A stretch of DNA of 64,000 nt from Pectinophora gossypiella (Eukaryota > Arthropoda > Insecta > Lepidoptera > Gelechiidae), in NCBI RefSeq assembly GCF_024362695.1, contig NC_065421.1:2604001-2668000 (forward strand), written 5' to 3'. Under the pieces are notes generated by a model, which worked only from the letters and a program-made list of their open reading frames with translations, was not told where the DNA came from and did no database searches. The position numbers and the translations under genes are program-made. Shown piece after piece: positions 9,350 through 19,347 of this stretch (position 1 is the stretch's first letter; the number at the start of each line of letters is the position of its first letter).

Positions 9350-10285
9350 GTGTGTCGCTAACTTACGTAAGTTCTAACTGGATATTTACGAAAAGACCAA
9401 AGATTCACCGGTATTTGAAGATATACCTAATACCCCTGTCCATATTGAAGTCCATTTTGTTAGCAATTTGCGAAGGATACGATACCGTACCTATTCAGTA
9501 CTAATAACACAGATTTGCTTGTCTGCTCGTCGACATTTTAATTTCCCCAGTGAATAGTTCTGCGTAACTTCGAGCTTAACTAGATACGACCAGATTGTCT
9601 TGGAAGGTTTGTGGGTGCACCCTGAATGCGACTGCAACTGATTTCCTGTATTGCTCTGGCTTATAACGCCTAGAATATTTACTCGTGGAAATACTGTACG
9701 TGTAGAAGGTACAATCAAAGAGCAAAACTGCAGTCACTGAGCCCAGCGAATTATTTGTAAACAGTGGTGAAATTATGAACCATTACATACATAAACTCAC
9801 GCCTATTTCCCATCGGGGTAAGCAGAGACTATAGAATTCCATTTGCTTCGATCCTGACACACTTCAACTTTTTTAATTATGAACCATTAGTTGTCATTAT
9901 TATCAAATGTATGCTTTTGTAGGTGTTTTTGGTCTGTTATAGAAACGACATGTAACCAGCCGGGTATCGTTAAATGATAAACTACCATATCCGACATATT
10001 TCATAGTTTATTGTTGCAACTATCAAGTAGCCAATTGTACCATATCCATGAATTATGTCTGTTTGTTATAAAGTATATTTGATTTGATATTTTTAGTCCA
10101 GTGAAATGCCAAGTAAACCCGCGTAGCATCACGGTATTCGCTAACGAAGCTAACAATGTACTGATGACGTCGACAAGTACTGTCAGAATATTAATGACGT
10201 AAGTAGCAACCCAGCGAATGATAAACGGGATAGAGGCATAGACCTCGTATTACAAATTGACAGCCAATCTCTGTAAAAAAGTGTC
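9350..10285. other. Mostly unassigned stretch
   Basis: No convincing gene. 9782-9880 contains the short repeat CATAAACTCACGCC..ATCGGGGTAAGCAGAGAC also found at 1780 and 58620. The rest shows no repeat I can place. Confidence 0.3.
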
Positions 10286-10289
10286 CACG

Positions 10290-10570
10290 GCGAATCTTCC
10301 TCTTATCATGTGGGTTGTGAGGTGGAATACCAACCTCATCAACCCTGGTGTGACGGTTATTATTAAGCCGCCAAAGGCCCCTGACATGGTTCATGTAACG
10401 ACTACATACTTACATTAGTAAGTAGTAACTGGGACCAACGTGATCAGCCTGTAATGTCCCAACCAAACAAGGAATCACAAAGTGATTTTTGTGATATGTC
10501 CCCACCGGTATTCGATCCCGAGGCCTCCGGATCGTGAGCACAACGCTCAACCACTAGCCCACGGAGGCCG
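10290..10570 (-). mobile_element. SINE-A, minus strand, internally deleted
   Basis: Starts TCATGTGGGTTGTGAGGTGG, has GCCGCCAAAGGCCCCTGACA, and ends with the inverse tRNA-like head (GTATTCGATCCCG, CCACGGAGGCC). The core CGTGCCTTCCGAAGCACGG is missing between about 10430 and 10445. Confidence 0.7.
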
Positions 10571-10734
10571 TAGTGTACAACCTATATTGCCCTTTATTTG
10601 AACAGTCATAACATCTTAATTTGAGGGAACGAACTTCTGTCTACATAACTTAATGTGTACGTATTTACAAAACGGTTCGGACGCTTTTTAGGAAAACTCC
10701 GTACGTTCGTTTGTCCGTCTTCTGTATTTCCGAA

Positions 10735-10835
10735 TGCATAAAACCCGGGTGCTTCCAAGGCCAGAGTGAACAGGCACCTTTTGGGCGAGTTCGCTCCATC
10801 TTAGGCCTCGTCATTACGTTCGCGTGAGCCTATTT
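10735..10835 (-). repeat. Repeat M fragment (possible LINE coding piece)
   Basis: The inverse complement of GGGCGAGTTCGCTCCATC..GGCCTCGTCATTACG matches 23085-23175 (GACGAGGCGAGGTGGAGCGA). The plus strand at 23085 can be read as a peptide with ..LPEGIDEARWSELAQV.., so it may be LINE ORF debris. Confidence 0.4.
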
Positions 10836-10979
10836 GTTTGTAGGATGTCAGTGGAGACGGGAATTAGATTATTGATTGGCTAGCAAACAGGCTAGCTTGA
10901 CCATAATAATGTGATTGTGGGGGTTATATAAATACTTACGGAAAAGTCGGTTTGGTATTTCTTGTATTGATTGTTAATG

Positions 10980-11036
10980 TTAAGGGGCAGGTCTTAGTCC
11001 AGCAGTGGGACATAAATTAGGCATCAGAAAAAAAAG
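10980..11036 (+). mobile_element. RTE-like 3' end fragment
   Basis: TCCAGCAGTGGGACATAAAT, then TAGGCATCAG and an A run, matches the last codons (..QQWD..) and A-tail of the element at 3578-3940. It is only ~55 bp long. Confidence 0.6.
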
Positions 11037-11044
11037 TATCATAT

Positions 11045-11275
11045 ACAGGGTGTTAGTGACATCGTAACGAAAACTTTGAGGGATAATTCAGGCCAAGATT
11101 CCGAGTTGATATTAAGTGGAATTTTCCATCGCAAAAGTAGGAAACAAAACAATTAAAAAAAAAACACTTAAATTTTCATGAATTTTCCGACAGGAAAATC
11201 TAGTTGATATCAACTCAGAATCATGGTCTGAATCATCCCCCTCAGTATACGTTACGGTGTCACTAACACCCATAC
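11045..11275. mobile_element. MITE-2, single palindromic unit
   Basis: Starts ACAGGGTGTTAGTGACATCG at 11045 and ends ACGGTGTCACTAACACCC near 11272. The two halves are inverse, centred on CGCAAAAGTAG..TTTTCCGACAGG. It is followed by the first part of the dimer linker (CACTTGTATGGCTACC), so it is half of a dimer. Confidence 0.75.
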
Positions 11276-11462
11276 GCACTTGTATGGCTACCGGTAAACA
11301 CTTCTACGGATTGTACTCTCTGTATAATGTATTTCAGATCTTGAAGAAGTAGTGTTACTTACTTACTTTTATTTTTACCCCACTGCGGCGAAGTAAAAGG
11401 TGGGTTATGTGTTTGACCGCTCTGTACCTATGTATGTACGGTCACGAGCATTAATATGTATA

Positions 11463-12364
11463 TGTCACCGTAAAATTGTAAATAACGTTAGATTATAATC
11501 TATCGATTTGAATCTCGCGAACTGTCGAATAATTATGAATCGTATCATATTGCTTACAATTTAACGTATTATTTTTCGGTAGATTATAATTTATCGAAGT
11601 GAAACCGTCAAATTGTGATACGAAACGCACCTCGCGTGCTATACCATAGAGTTACAAAACTATTAGAGTGAGCATAATGTTAATTTGGGATTCTCTTAAA
11701 ATGCATAAATGTTTTTGTCATAATTTGAATTATCATAATCCTTTTTGCATAACGTTTTTTAGCATAATAGTTTTACTTTCCCATAATAACATCTAGGAAT
11801 ACTGGTTTGTTAGGTATAACTTATTTTTGGGATTAATAAATAGATATCCATAATTCTTTTTTAGAATAATAGTGTTTTGTCATAATTTTTACAAGGCATA
11901 ACAGTAGGTTAGGGTGCGGCGGGGGTGACCCTTGGGCCACCCCTATGCCGCCAGCATGTTTATCTTACACACGAAAAGTATACTGAATGATACGTTTCAG
12001 ATTTTTTAATTTTGATACATTTTTTCTTACCATGTGATGTCAGAATTATTGATTACTTACTAAATAATTAATAAATACGTACTTGATTTCACAATCTTGA
12101 AGAGCATTTATTTTATTTGACTGACACCTGTGTTTTATTCCTAACTCTATGGACACAGAACGGTCTACTGTAAGGCCGACCAATCAGGGACAGCCGTCGG
12201 ACAGTTGACAATTTGACAATTGTAAGATTGTGATTTAACAGTTTTACTTCGATAGATTATAATCTGACGAATAATAATACGTTAAATTGTAAGCAGTATA
12301 TTACGTTTCACAATTTTTCGACAGTTCACAATCTCGCGAGGTAGATTATAATCTTACGGTGACA
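11463..12364. mobile_element. 902-bp inverted-repeat DNA element
   Basis: Starts TGTCACCGTAA and ends TTACGGTGACA. Flanking TATA occurs on both sides (11459-11462, 12365-12368); a TA duplication with two more element bases at each end fits equally well. Subterminal inverted repeats extend ~150 bp inward, with several AGATTATAATCT palindromes and GCTTACAATTTAACGTATTA in both arms. The centre (11690-12130) repeats CATAAT..TTTT phrases and contains a GC-rich patch. No ORF. Confidence 0.8.
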
Positions 12365-12594
12365 TATACACTTTGGTACCATGTCACATTAACTTTTTTG
12401 ACAAATTGAACTGTAAGTCTCACTAAATGCCAAATTTGTTAGTGCGACAGAGTCCTAAAGTGGGTACATTATACCGGGTGTTAGTGACATCGTAACGAAT
12501 ACTGAGAGGGATGATTCAGACCATGATTCTGAGTTAATATCTAGTGGAATTTTCCGTCGCAAAATTCATGAAATTTTGAGTTTTGTTTTTAATT

Positions 12595-12905
12595 ATTTTC
12601 AATTCCATATTGTGTTTTTAGCTGCATAGAACCCAAATTTCAATAAAAAAAACAATAATGACAAATTATCGAAAATTTTCGATGTAATGGAGACAACAGC
12701 TGCTCGAACGGGTCAACGGCCACACGCACCGAGCCGCGCGCCCCGCTCCGCACGCCCCGCTCCGCACGCCCCGCTCCGCACGCCCCGCTCCGCACGCCCC
12801 GCTCCGCGCGCCCCGCGCCGCACGCCGGCGGCGGCGCGGCGGCGCGGCCTACAAAGTAGGCACTACGAACCGATCCTATTTCTTTCTCTGTCTATCGTAA
12901 ATTTA
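12595..12905 (+). repeat. Subterminal segment, copy 1, with GC-rich minisatellite
   Basis: CCATATTGTGTTTTTAGCTG leads to CGAACGGGTCAACGG, then a GC-rich run (12735-12845) built on a 14-bp unit CCCCGCTCCGCACG repeated about six times, then CACTACGAACCGATCCTATT. Segments at 14025-14110 and 14155-14380 are related. The 73-codon frame here is a low-complexity translation of the repeat and is not called. Confidence 0.65.
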
Positions 12906-12931
12906 TAAATTTATTTTATTCTTATTCTTAA

Positions 12932-13107
12932 ATGGACGGATAATCAACAGGCATAAAATTTATGGAATACACGTCAATTTTAAGCAGAAATCTAAAACAA
13001 CCGACAGAATTAAGTTGACAGCACACGTCAAACGGTTTGCATACCAGCGAGATACCTTTTTGATTCGACCGGGTTATTCATTCATTTACTCATAGGAATC
13101 GGGGCCA
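12932..13107 (-). repeat. MITE-1 fragment
   Basis: GATAATCAACAGGCATAAAA through CAAACGGTTTGCATACCAGC and GAATCGGGGCC is the inverse of the MITE-1 interior (compare 21175-21360), missing one outer arm. Confidence 0.6.
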
Positions 13108-13329
13108 TTATCTACCTAAAACAGTTGAAACAGTAAATAATTGTATTCTTTGTTGTCATTAGAATAACTAACAACCAACTAACACAACCACCACAGATTA
13201 GGTAATTAGTTACCTACTATGTCAACCATCCACCAACTTAGTATGTAAGTACCTACGCAAAACCTCGCTACACAAAAATCGAGCGAGATCGCGTCTAGAA
13301 TTGGGCGGACACTCCGCCAGAGTGTTGCC

Positions 13330-13527
13330 TATCGATATTCTATCGATACCTAGTTAAAAAAAACCAATAGTAGGTACCTATCGATAGATCTTTTAGATCA
13401 ATACCCATTATTATTACAAAGCAAGACCTATCGGTACTATCGCTAGTATCGATCTAAATGTACTATCACTACTTTCGATAGTTTAGACAATTTTCAAGTT
13501 CAACAATTGATAATCTACCTATCGATA
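13330..13527. promoter_or_regulatory. Cluster of TATCGATA sites (DRE/CGATA-like)
   Basis: Exact TATCGATA occurs at 13330-13337, 13341-13348, 13379-13386 and 13520-13527. Near matches (ATCGCTAGTATCGATC, TTCGATAG) lie between them. In Drosophila this 8-mer is the DREF element and CGATA clusters bind BEAF-32. Whether a moth uses it that way is inference. The cluster lies ~1 kb upstream of the CpG-rich promoter-like region. Confidence 0.4.
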
Positions 13528-13724
13528 GTTCGGCAACTCCGCCGCGTAGGCAATGTCGGCATGTTCAAAGAAAAAAATTGTCCGAGAGGAGTGATCTTAT
13601 TTTTCTTGTTACATGTTGGTACCGAGGTACTAAGTACTAAGTTATTCGTGGTTTTAAATCTCATTGTTAAATCATCAGTAAAGAACTAATTAAACCTATC
13701 CTGTTCTGTGTACAATATTCATGT

Positions 13725-13940
13725 AACGGCTACGTGCTTACATAAGTACCTAGTAGACGGGAGCAACGACTTAACGTACCTTCCGAAGCACGGATCATTT
13801 TACTTTCGGACAATCAGGTGATCAGCCTGTAACGTCCCAACCAAAGGCCTTATAAACAGATTTTTGTGATATGTCCCCACCGGAATACGAACCCGGACCC
13901 TCCGCATCCCATCGCTCAACCACTGGACCACATAGGCCAA
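13725..13940 (-). mobile_element. SINE-A head and core, minus strand, tail missing
   Basis: From ATGTAACGGCTACGTGCTTA through the core (AACGTACCTTCCGAAGCACG) to the degraded tRNA-like head (GAATACGAACCCGG, CCACTGGACCACATAGGCC). Confidence 0.65.
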
Positions 13941-14024
13941 GAAGGTTCTAAGACATAATTAAAGGATCCTGGGACGCAAGACCTCCGAGTTAGGGCTTGT
14001 TTGATCTGTCTTGATGGATACTCG

Positions 14025-14380
14025 GACGTGAATAGCCTCACGGATCAAGGGCAACGCGCGCCAATAAAGTAGGCATTACGAACAGATACTAGGTATTTCT
14101 TTGAGTTGATAGGTATCAAGTGAAGTTTCCTGTCGCCAAATTCATAAAAAAATTAGATTTTTTTCAGTCCCATATTGTGTTTTAAGCTGCATAGAACGCA
14201 CATTTAAAATAAACAAATAAAAATTACTAATTATTAAATTTTATCAATGTCATCAATAATAATAATAACGTATCTACAACTTCAGCTATGCGCAGGTGAA
14301 TAGCCGGCGCACGGGTCAAGGGCAACGCTCGCCAATAAAGTAGGCATACGAACAGATACTATTTCTTTCTCTGTCACTTG
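14025..14380 (+). repeat. Subterminal segment copies 2 and 3
   Basis: Two runs of GGTCAAGGGCAACGC..GCCAATAAAGTAGGCAT..ACGAACAGATACT occur at 14040-14104 and 14310-14376. Between them 14105-14280 repeats the MITE-2-derived and CATATTGTGTTTTAAGCTGC parts of copy 1. So the segment from a MITE-2 half to CTATTTCTTTCTCTG is duplicated within 2 kb. Confidence 0.6.
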
Positions 14381-14399
14381 CACCATAAACATACTTCTC

Positions 14400-14805
14400 T
14401 CTCTCTCTCTAGTCGTCGGCTCGACTCGGCCGCGGCCGGTGCGTCGTCGGCGCCCTTAGTCGGCGCCTTTGATGCTTTGCGCTAACGCCGCCGCGCGCTT
14501 CCGCTCAGTCGAATACTAAGCTTGACCCGAATCGCGTGATGTTTTTCGAGGATATTTTTTTCGTGTTTGTGAGTGTTTGTTTCATTCTGTAAATGAGTAG
14601 TGTCGACTATGATGATAGATCATAGACCATTTACTGCGCAAAAGTATGGAAGATTGTTGATGTTTATTAAAGAGCAAGGTGTTGTGTTTGTGAGTGCGTG
14701 TGATACCTACCTACCGCGGAGGAAACGCGATGTTGCATACCTACGTGACGTGACATGTTCTAGGGTACCTACCTAGGTACTTCATCCGAAGGAATAACAA
14801 TTAAG
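14400..14805 (+). promoter_or_regulatory. CpG-rich promoter-like region with candidate non-coding first exon
   Basis: A CT run at 14397-14410 leads into a CpG-dense block (14410-14510). An arthropod-type initiator TCAGTC lies at 14505-14510, so a start at A14507 is plausible. GTGTTTGTGAGTGTTTGTTT follows, as in many insect 5' UTRs, and a consensus donor AAG|GTAAGG at 14805/14806. No open frame spans the region. It may be the first exon of a gene spliced to outside the window, or a promoter belonging to the surrounding 2.7-kb element. Confidence 0.4.
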
Positions 14806-15227
14806 GTAAGGCAAGAGTAGGGTTTTTATTGTTAATAAGTTAGGAACGTTTTAATAACTGGTAGGTAGGTACCGTGCGTGAAAAATCGTGGCAGTAGGTG
14901 TTCTACTTCAACAAACAACATTTTTAAACGTTGAACCACTAAGCATCTAAATACAAGAGAATGAAAACTCCTACCTAGATATCAACATCGTATCACGCAC
15001 GCGTAACGTAGCCGCGCGTAAGTTTAGCGTCTGTGTGGCGCGTTGTTCGACTTACATTGCGGCACAGTAAAAATTCAAAATCTTAATTAAACATTTGCGA
15101 CAAGAAAAACACCCACCATCATTTTTAGTACAATAAAATAGGCGTTCCATTTTTTTTTTTCGTTACGATGTCACTAACACCCTGTATTGCTCATGGCTGT
15201 ACTTGTGTATGCACCTCTGTTATAACT

Positions 15228-15813
15228 CCCGGCAAACTTCTTGAGCATCGAGTGTCGTAGTGGGGGAAAGTTCGCGCACGTACACTTCCGTGCAAAAAAA
15301 AATGAACTTTTGATTATTTTCTTAACTTCATTAAAAAAAACAATTATTAAGTATATTATTTAATTATGTAAATAAAACTAAACTTATCTATATTATTATA
15401 GTTTATTAAAACTTATATTATATTATTATACTTAATAAAAAACTAATCGTCAGGTAAGTATGATATTCCTTCCATAAGATTGAAACCAGCAATACCAGAG
15501 CTAGTGCTAGGTTTTGGATCTGTAGACATAGACCTCGTGCTAGTAACTAATTCTTAAACTTAAAAAAATGAGCAATAACAAAAAAAATTAATAAAAGAGC
15601 AATAACAAAAACGTGACAGTTTCACTGCACGCAAGTGTACCTATTCGGGAGTCTAAAGGGACGAAGACAGAGTGCGCGGGGGAAGTATCGACTGATCTAC
15701 CAATAGCCGGTCAATGCGGTATTCACCCGCCCCCGCGCCCCGTACCGCACCACCAAAGAGATCTAAAATTCGGTTGTGCGCAGTCAAGGTCGATACTCAA
15801 GAAGTTTGCCGGG
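15228..15813. mobile_element. 586-bp element with 23-bp terminal inverted repeats
   Basis: CCCGGCAAACTTCTTGAG (15228) is repeated in inverse form ending at 15813; the 23-bp arms differ by one base. The interior includes a GC-rich patch (15720-15750) and a frame of 80 codons without recognisable domain. I could not see a clear target duplication. Confidence 0.6.
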
Positions 15814-15829
15814 ACCTATACCAACCTAA

Positions 15830-16730
15830 CTTCTAAACCACTTGCCAGAATTTAACAAATGAGGCGTGTGACGCCACGCCAAATTCAATATGGCGCCCTC
15901 TAGAGAATATAAACTGAGGTCGAAGAATATTTTTCTCTTCCAATGGTTGTTGGGTGCCAAATCCGAAACCCGACTACGGAAAAATCACCATTAAATAGCC
16001 AGGAAGAACTTCAGAGAATAAGAAAGCATATGTTTCATACTTTTTAGATTGTGATTTTGCCGTAGTCGTGTTTTAGTTTTCAAACTTATTTTGTATTTAT
16101 TTATTTATTGAGTACTACTACATCATATATATAAAACATTAACAACTAAGACAATTACTAAAATTAAGCCTTATGTATATGACAATTACAGTGTACATAC
16201 CATCTACAAATTAGTAATAAAATTAACACAGCAGTCTCTATTTATTTAAATATGAACAAAATATGTATTATAAAGTTCCAAACCGAACGGGCACTTATTT
16301 CTACGATTTACCTAAACAAAGTGACAGGAAGATAAAACTGCGCAATTGTAAAGTCCCCTTCAGACTGGGGAATGAAAAAGCACTGATTGAAATGACTAAA
16401 TTTCGCAGAGACCGTATCAACATACGTGAGTGTTGCATAGAAAGTGTAAAGTGGCTCAAATACCTTACAGCTGTTTTACAAGCAAAAGTATTATAAAATC
16501 GAGATTCACACGCGATCACATAATAGCCATGAATAAAGAACTGAATAGAATTGAGATTTACACGAATAAATACAATTATTTAAAAGTACTTACCTACTTA
16601 AAGAAAGACGTTTGCTTTACACATGGTATTTTAAAAAAAAGCTTGTTTTTTGAAATGCATTTTAGAAAAAAAAAATGTTCTTTATTTTCAGTATAGCTAA
16701 AGGTATCTGATGGATACTGTACCTACTTCT
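15830..16730. other. Unassigned AT-rich stretch
   Basis: 15870-15890 contains an imperfect inverted GGCGTGTGACGCC. 15955-16085 has CGACTACGGAAAAATCACC and, about 75 bp on, the inverse GTGATTTTGCCGTAGTCG, an 18-bp near-palindrome. 16095-16230 resembles a minus-strand LINE 3' end (ATTTATTTATTTATTGAG). Open frames at 16263-16496 and 16430-16696 are AT-rich and domain-free. Confidence 0.3.
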
Positions 16731-16732
16731 TC

Positions 16733-16835
16733 TATCGTGTAGGTTGTGAGGTGGAGTACCAACCTCATCAACCCTGGTGTCAGGGTAACTATTGAGCCGC
16801 TAAAGGCCCCTGAGATGGCTTCCATCATGTCGATC
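16733..16835 (-). repeat. SINE-A tail fragment
   Basis: GTAGGTTGTGAGGTGGAGTA, CCTCATCAACCCTGGTGTCA and GCCGCTAAAGGCCCCTGA are the SINE-A tail in inverse orientation. Confidence 0.6.
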
Positions 16836-17450
16836 ATGTGTGTGATGTCGTCATCATGTCCCTGACTGTACCTACTAATGGATTTCGAATCACCACAAGC
16901 AATTACAAATTGACAAAAACCCTTTTTTAAACTGTTAAAAATATACTCACATACTAAAAAAAGGGTACTGGCTCCCATGTGAGTACACACTGAATGTACA
17001 TTTTATTTAAATATTAAATTTTCTTCGAAAATCACGCGTCGTCGGCGTTGGGCGGTTCGATGAAAGCGTGGCGTATGATGCGTTTTGTTTCCTTGAAGTT
17101 GGCGCACGACGATAGTGCGTTTTATTGCCATTTTTCTGAGTTTATTGGCGGGAATTCCAGAAACTCCTAACTATCACTTACTTCAGAAATACTAAAAATA
17201 TAAGCCCCAAACGCCATTCCCAATAAGCTAGACTACACTTCCCCTAAACGGCTGCATCCCTAACCTCCCTGGGGATAGGGTAGCACAACAAAACACCACT
17301 TGTCAACCCTCTGATGTCTAGTACCGTTAATGACTGCATTTGTTCAAGTCCAGTTTTGTTTCCTGTGGGGTAAAATTGAGACTGTTACGCACTGATATCC
17401 TACAAAAAAAAAGCTAACATCGCTGAGATTTCTAAAAAAACGTCCGAGCG

Positions 17451-17647
17451 TATAGTTTACATTGAGTTATGCCGGGTCTGCATGGCAACCGCGCCGCGCG
17501 CGGCGCGAATTATATCGAGCGCTTGGACCAATAAACGATACGAACGCTATCTACGTAGATGGACGTCTATTGGTCGAAGCGCTCAATATAATTTGCGCGC
17601 GCGACGCGGTTGTCATGCAGACCCGGGATAACTCAAGTAAACTATAA
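17451..17647. mobile_element. 197-bp near-perfect palindromic element
   Basis: TATAGTTTAC at 17451 pairs with GTAAACTATA ending at 17647. Inner arms CCGGGTCTGCATGGCAACCG and the inverse CGGTTGTCATGCAGACCCGG continue almost to the centre, including a GC-rich CGCGCGCG block and CGAGCGCTTGGACCAATA/TATTGGTCGAAGCGCTC. The 61-codon frame through it is a by-product. Confidence 0.75.
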
Positions 17648-17803
17648 TATTTCATTCTATAACATTCAGTGCAAAAAGCGCCAATGCGCCGTGAAACTTT
17701 CATAACATAAACGATCATCAAAAATCCATTCTGAGATCCAACAAGGGTTAAATACAATGGTTAATTATCTTTTATAAAAAACACATTTCCATTTATATGC
17801 AGA

Positions 17804-18837
17804 TAAGATTGGCGACTGAAAGTATAAAATTACCATGCTGTAAATACGTAATGGAGAGAGCCAAAGTCAAAACATTTTATTGAATAACTACAAATAAAAT
17901 AGAGAAAATCTTCTCTTCTATCGTGTGGGTTGTGAAGTGGAGTACTAACCTTATCAACCCTGGTGTCAGGGTAACTATTGAACCGCCAAAGGCCCCTGAC
18001 ATGGCTTACGTAACGATTACTTACATCAGTATAACCGGGACCAACGGCTTGACGTGCCTTCCGAAGCACGGATCATTTTACTTTCGGACAATTTGGTGAT
18101 CCGCCAGTAATGGCCTAACCAAACAATAGAGAAAATAAAACTAAATAAAGAATAAATACCTATAAAATAAAGAAATGTTTATTTCGCAAAACTGAACACA
18201 CAAAAATCAAGCGAAAGCAAAGAGAAGATTCTACCTAATTAAGAGCTCGGACAATGCGATTCTCAAAGTTGTTAAGATGTGTGTGGTCCACTCGTAGACT
18301 AAAACACCGTTTCTTTTGCCACTTTGCATTTAATTTTCTTTAAGCATTTACAAAAGTTACAAACACGTCAGCTAATAAGAATAAACCGATTAATACACAA
18401 TTAATTAAAAAGTCGGCCTCCGTGGTCCAGTGGTTTGAGTGTTAGGCTCACGATCCGGAGGTCCCAGGTTCAAATCCCGGTGGGGACATATCACGAAAAT
18501 CACTTTGTGATCCCTAGTTTGGTTAGGACATTACAGGCTGATCACCAGATTGTCCGAAAGTAAGATGATCCGTGCTGCGGAAGGCACGTTAAGCCGTTGG
18601 TCGCGGTTATACTGATGTAAGTAATCGTTACGTGAGCCATGTCAGGGGCCTTTGGCGGCTCAATAGTTACCCTCACACCAGGGTTGATAAGGTTAGTACT
18701 CCACTTCACAACCCACACGATAGAAGAGAAGATTTTCTCTATTTTATTTGTAGTTATTCAATAAAATGTTTTGACTTTGGCTCTCTCTATTACGTATTTA
18801 CAGCATGGTAATTTTATACTTTCAGTCGCCAATCTTA
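17804..18837. repeat. ~320-bp-arm inverted duplication containing SINE-A halves
   Basis: 17804-18125 and 18518-18837 are inverse copies. The shared part covers most of a SINE-A and also ~110 bp of non-SINE flank (TTGGCGACTGAAAGTATAAA, CCAAAGTCAAAACATTTTAT). Sharing of the flank means the copies arose by duplication, not by two independent SINE insertions. The spacer (18126-18517) carries an AT-rich stretch and the SINE-A head (18416-18500) attached to the right arm only. Confidence 0.75.
18416..18735 (+). mobile_element. SINE-A, full length
   Basis: Head CCTCCGTGGTCCAGTGGTTT, B-box-like GGTTCAAATCCC, core CGGAAGGCACGTTAAGCCGT, tail ending CACACGATAGAAGAGAAG. It forms the right arm of the inverted duplication. 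Confidence 0.75.
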
Positions 18838-18975
18838 CTACTTACTGATGCAAGGTAGTAGTCGTTACATGAGCCATATTAGGAGCCTTTGGCGGCTCAA
18901 TAATAACCCTGACACCAAGGTTCATGGGGTTGGAAATCCACCTCACAACCTACACGATGGAAGAAGGATTAAAAG
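18838..18975 (+). repeat. SINE-A tail fragment
   Basis: ACTTACTGATGC, then GTCGTTACATGAGCCAT, CCTTTGGCGGCTCAATAATA and CACGATGGAAGAAGG. The head and core are absent. Confidence 0.6.
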
Positions 18976-19089
18976 TAAAGAATTATTTTTTCCTGTAACC
19001 TTTTTTAAAAGGTATTTTTATGTTGCAATTTTCAACAAAAGTAGTGAACTGGGGGCTAAGTCGCTGTCAACGCTACAATTCGGCTAAAA

Positions 19090-19198
19090 AGGCCAATTCA
19101 TCTAAAAAGCAATATCGCAATTAAGCAAGTAAGTGCGGAATGTTAAGAAATATTAAATAGCAATATTGCTTTTTAGATACATTGCTTTGATGTGGCCT
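19090..19198. mobile_element. MITE-4, diverged copy
   Basis: Left arm AGGCCAATTCATCTAAAAAG and right arm TTTTTAGATACATTGC..ATGTGGCCT are inverse. The better copy is at 48636-48770. Confidence 0.6.
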
Positions 19199-19347
19199 TG
19201 TTAACCCCTCTGTTCCCCAATCCTGTTCTTTCATATTGGCTGTCTACGTACATAAGGAGAGTAAGCAAGTAAACTTTAACCTAAGTAATATCTGATGATT
19301 TTATTCTACTTTTACTTACCTATTTTATAATATCTGTATAGTCCCAC

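Larger units (their letters stand above)
12474..15184. mobile_element. 2.7-kb element with MITE-2 ends (large relative or cargo carrier)
   Basis: The left end CCGGGTGTTAGTGACATCGT follows a TA in MITE-3. The right end CGTTACGATGTCACTAACAC + CCTG precedes TA and the rest of MITE-3. The 12474-12580 half is ordinary MITE-2; only ~25 bp of the other terminus remains. The interior has a duplicated subterminal segment, a GC minisatellite, a MITE-1 piece, a TATCGATA cluster, a SINE-A head and a CpG-rich promoter-like region. No transposase is seen. It is either a long parent-type element or a MITE-2 that accumulated insertions. Confidence 0.6.
11437..15201 (+). mobile_element. MITE-3 split by two nested insertions
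   Basis: The MITE-3 sequence survives as three pieces: 11437-11462, 12365-12473 and 15187-15201, together ~150 bp, the length of the intact copies at 40556-40706 and 41982-42130. Piece 1 ends ATTAATATGTATA; piece 2 resumes CACTTTGGTACCATG and ends GTGGGTACATTATA; piece 3 is TTGCTCATGGCTGTA. In the intact copy at 41982 these are contiguous, so insertions at 11463-12364 and 12474-15184 are directly visible. Confidence 0.85.

Noticed and set aside
12687..12908. 73-codon Arg/Pro/Ala-rich protein
   Set aside because: It is a translation of a 14-bp GC-rich minisatellite inside a transposon.
16263..16696. Two overlapping small genes
   Set aside because: AT-rich frames of 77 and 88 codons with no domain, no promoter or splice support and overlapping each other.
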